Shown here: positions 6,181-7,159 of the stretch, in pieces
Layout of the letters: every line of letters starts with the position of its first letter
How positions within the stretch are numbered: position 1 is the stretch's first letter
Source of the DNA: Bacillota bacterium
GTDB lineage: Bacteria; Bacillota_I; Bacilli_A; Acholeplasmatales; Acholeplasmataceae
Direction of reading: 5' to 3'
Assembly (NCBI GenBank): GCA_023431045.1
Contig: JAEYXZ010000042.1
Span: forward strand, 1 to 7,159
DNA length: 7,159 nt
Made by a program: the position numbers and the translations under genes
Notes under the pieces: generated by a model
Seen by the model: the letters and a program-made list of their open reading frames with translations, nothing else
The model's database searches: none
Told to the model about the DNA's origin: nothing

Positions 6181-6753
6181 TTATTTCTCAGGTTTTACTT
6201 CGAGTTTAATCTCATAATTTCCTAGTTGATTAACTTTGAAATCATTCTTTTTGTATTCCTCATAATTAAACGCTTCAAGCTCATCAATAGCTAGTTTATG
6301 AAACTCATAGAAATTAGTCCACCATTCATACCCTGATCCAAGATTTGCTCCAAGATAAGCATCAACAATATCGCAGGCCATTTGAGGAGCAACATAGAAC
6401 GCTCCCATAGCAAGTACATTAACACCGTTACCGGTGATTGCTCTAAGGGCAGCTGGAACGCTTTCTACAACTCCTGAGTGAACATGAGGACATTTACTTG
6501 CGGCAATATGAATACCCATACCTGTTCCACAAAATAATAAAGCTCTCTCAAACTTCTTCTCACTAATCTGTGCACCTACACGTAAGCCTACACGATGGAA
6601 CATATTTTCTGTGTCTTCATCATCTAGTGATTTAACCCCTAAGTCTGTAACAGTCCAACCCTTTTTTTGTAAATGTTTTACAACGACTTCTTTAAGAGGA
6701 AATCCTGCAAAATCAGCACCCACAACAATTTGTTTATCTTTAATCAATCTCAT
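6181..6753 (-). CDS. RpiB/LacA/LacB-family sugar-phosphate isomerase, atypical active site
   Basis: The family interconverts aldose and ketose phosphates such as ribose-5-P, galactose-6-P or allose-6-P in the cytoplasm. The N-terminal 135 residues show the Rossmann-like fold. Numbered from ATG at 6753, these are VGADFAGFPLKE (11-22), the catalytic-cysteine motif LLFCGTGMGIHIAASK (Cys75) and NVLAMGAFYVAPQMACDIVDAYL. The His of the usual SDHAG motif is Phe15, and the usual CHD motif reads VES, so ring-opening and phosphate-binding His residues seem absent. A C-terminal extension of about 50 residues, with WW and many acidic and Lys residues, makes it 190 residues long against about 150 for RpiB. 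ATG at 6753 is chosen over TTG at 6759 because GGAG lies 7 nt before the ATG but only 1 nt before the TTG. It follows a ROK kinase by 12 bp, so it probably belongs to a sugar-use operon. The substrate is unknown. Confidence 0.85.
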   Translation of the reverse strand: MRLIKDKQIVVGADFAGFPLKEVVVKHLQKKGWTVTDLGVKSLDDEDTENMFHRVGLRVGAQISEKKFERALLFCGTGMGIHIAASKCPHVHSGVVESVPAALRAITGNGVNVLAMGAFYVAPQMACDIVDAYLGANLGSGYEWWTNFYEFHKLAIDELEAFNYEEYKKNDFKVNQLGNYEIKLEVKPEK

Positions 6754-6760
6754 AGACAAT

Positions 6761-6767
6761 CTCCTTT
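6761..6767 (-). promoter_or_regulatory. Shine-Dalgarno of the isomerase gene, overlapping the kinase stop
   Basis: AAAGGAG on the minus strand. Its first two bases are shared with the TAA stop (6766-6768) of the upstream kinase. Spacing of 7 nt to ATG at 6753 decides the start codon and suggests coupled translation of the two genes. Confidence 0.75.
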
Positions 6768-7159
6768 ATATTAAACTCGCACAAATAGCTGCGTAATCAC
6801 CAATTTGTTCACCTAATAAGGAAGGTCTAATGATTACGTGCTCTAAAGTTTGAGGTAAGGTTTCTTCCCTTAATACATCATACATAGTTTCATCAAAGAG
6901 ATGATGACTTCGCATATAAATACCACCAATTATAACTATATCAGGATTTAAAATATCAAGAACAATTGATAAACCTTTACCAAGATTACTACCAACTTCT
7001 TTAAAAAGTTCTATCGCTAAGTCATCTCCATGAGTAGCAAGTTCATATAGAGTTTTAGCGGATTGTTCGTTGCTTAGAAACCAGTCTTTTATTATACCTT
7101 GACTTCTTTTCTGTTCAATAAATGTTTGTATCTGCTGGGATATTCCTCCACCACTGCAA
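6766..7159 (-). CDS. ROK-family sugar kinase, C-terminal part only (N-terminus beyond the window)
   Basis: ROK proteins phosphorylate hexoses or amino sugars with ATP; some are repressors with an added DNA-binding domain. 130 residues are visible before the TAA. The first visible residues, CSGGGIS, align with the ROK zinc motif CxCGxxGCxE, but the last Cys and the Glu appear replaced by Ile and Gln. Farther on, the segment ATHGDDLAIELFKEVGSNLG is followed by NPDIVIIGG (71-79), the standard ROK C-terminal ATP-lobe signature, and the protein ends with an Ala-rich GDYAAICASLI helix. The ATP-binding DxGxT and catalytic Asp motifs would lie outside the window, so kinase versus repressor cannot be settled directly. 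The adjacent isomerase gene, 12 bp downstream, favours a catabolic kinase. In E. coli the ROK kinase AlsK pairs with RpiB in allose use, a possible but unproven parallel. Confidence 0.85.
   Translation of the reverse strand, partial: CSGGGISQQIQTFIEQKRSQGIIKDWFLSNEQSAKTLYELATHGDDLAIELFKEVGSNLGKGLSIVLDILNPDIVIIGGIYMRSHHLFDETMYDVLREETLPQTLEHVIIRPSLLGEQIGDYAAICASLI

Noticed and set aside
6611..6796. 61-codon plus-strand open frame opposite the isomerase start
   Set aside because: It is antisense to two real minus-strand genes, has a low-complexity Ser/Thr start and no family resemblance.
1..7159. Use of UGA as a tryptophan codon (Mycoplasma code)
   Set aside because: Tryptophans checked in FtsZ, Tgt, QueT and the ROK kinase are all TGG, and full-length proteins are obtained without reading through TGA.

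Overview
This window looks like a piece of an AT-rich, low-GC Firmicutes/Mollicutes chromosome, most like Acholeplasma or a relative such as the Izemoplasma-type Tenericutes. The signs are AT-rich coding DNA, strong AAAGGAG/GGAGG ribosome sites, a SepF/FtsZ division system and compact overlapping genes. Every tryptophan codon I checked is TGG, and no gene ends in TGA (TAA throughout, one TAG). This fits the standard code rather than the UGA=Trp code of Mycoplasma, and is why I favour an Acholeplasma-like host. The genus cannot be fixed from the sequence alone.

Layout. Positions 1-3157 (minus strand) hold a division/housekeeping run transcribed right to left: ftsZ, ychF, a yggS/ylmE-type PLP protein, and sepF cut by the window's left edge. 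ychF/yggS and yggS/sepF overlap as TAATG stop-start junctions. A short intrinsic terminator lies between ftsZ and ychF. In many Firmicutes the order is ftsZ-(ylmD)-ylmE-sepF; here ychF sits inside that series.

Positions 3211-4926 hold a queuosine-precursor module. tgt (tRNA-guanine transglycosylase, minus strand) is divergent from queT (membrane S-component for a queuosine precursor, plus strand). The 108-bp gap between them carries two overlapping extended -10 promoters and a preQ1-I riboswitch whose pseudoknot would mask the queT Shine-Dalgarno. QueT would import the precursor, the riboswitch would sense preQ1 and shut import off, and Tgt would insert preQ1 into tRNA. The Tgt has lost all four canonical zinc ligands (Cys, Cys, Cys, His replaced by Leu302, Ser304, Ser307, Gln332) while keeping its active-site residues. 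This is the most unusual thing in the window.

Positions 4944-5972 hold mutY (minus), convergent with queT. The two share a bidirectional terminator that contains the mutY stop codon. A 208-bp AT-rich gap follows, with a perfect 10-bp inverted repeat. Positions 6181-7159 hold a sugar-use pair on the minus strand: the C-terminal part of a ROK-family kinase (cut by the right edge) followed 12 bp later by an atypical RpiB/LacA/LacB-family isomerase. I saw no tRNA or rRNA gene, CRISPR array, transposase or phage gene.
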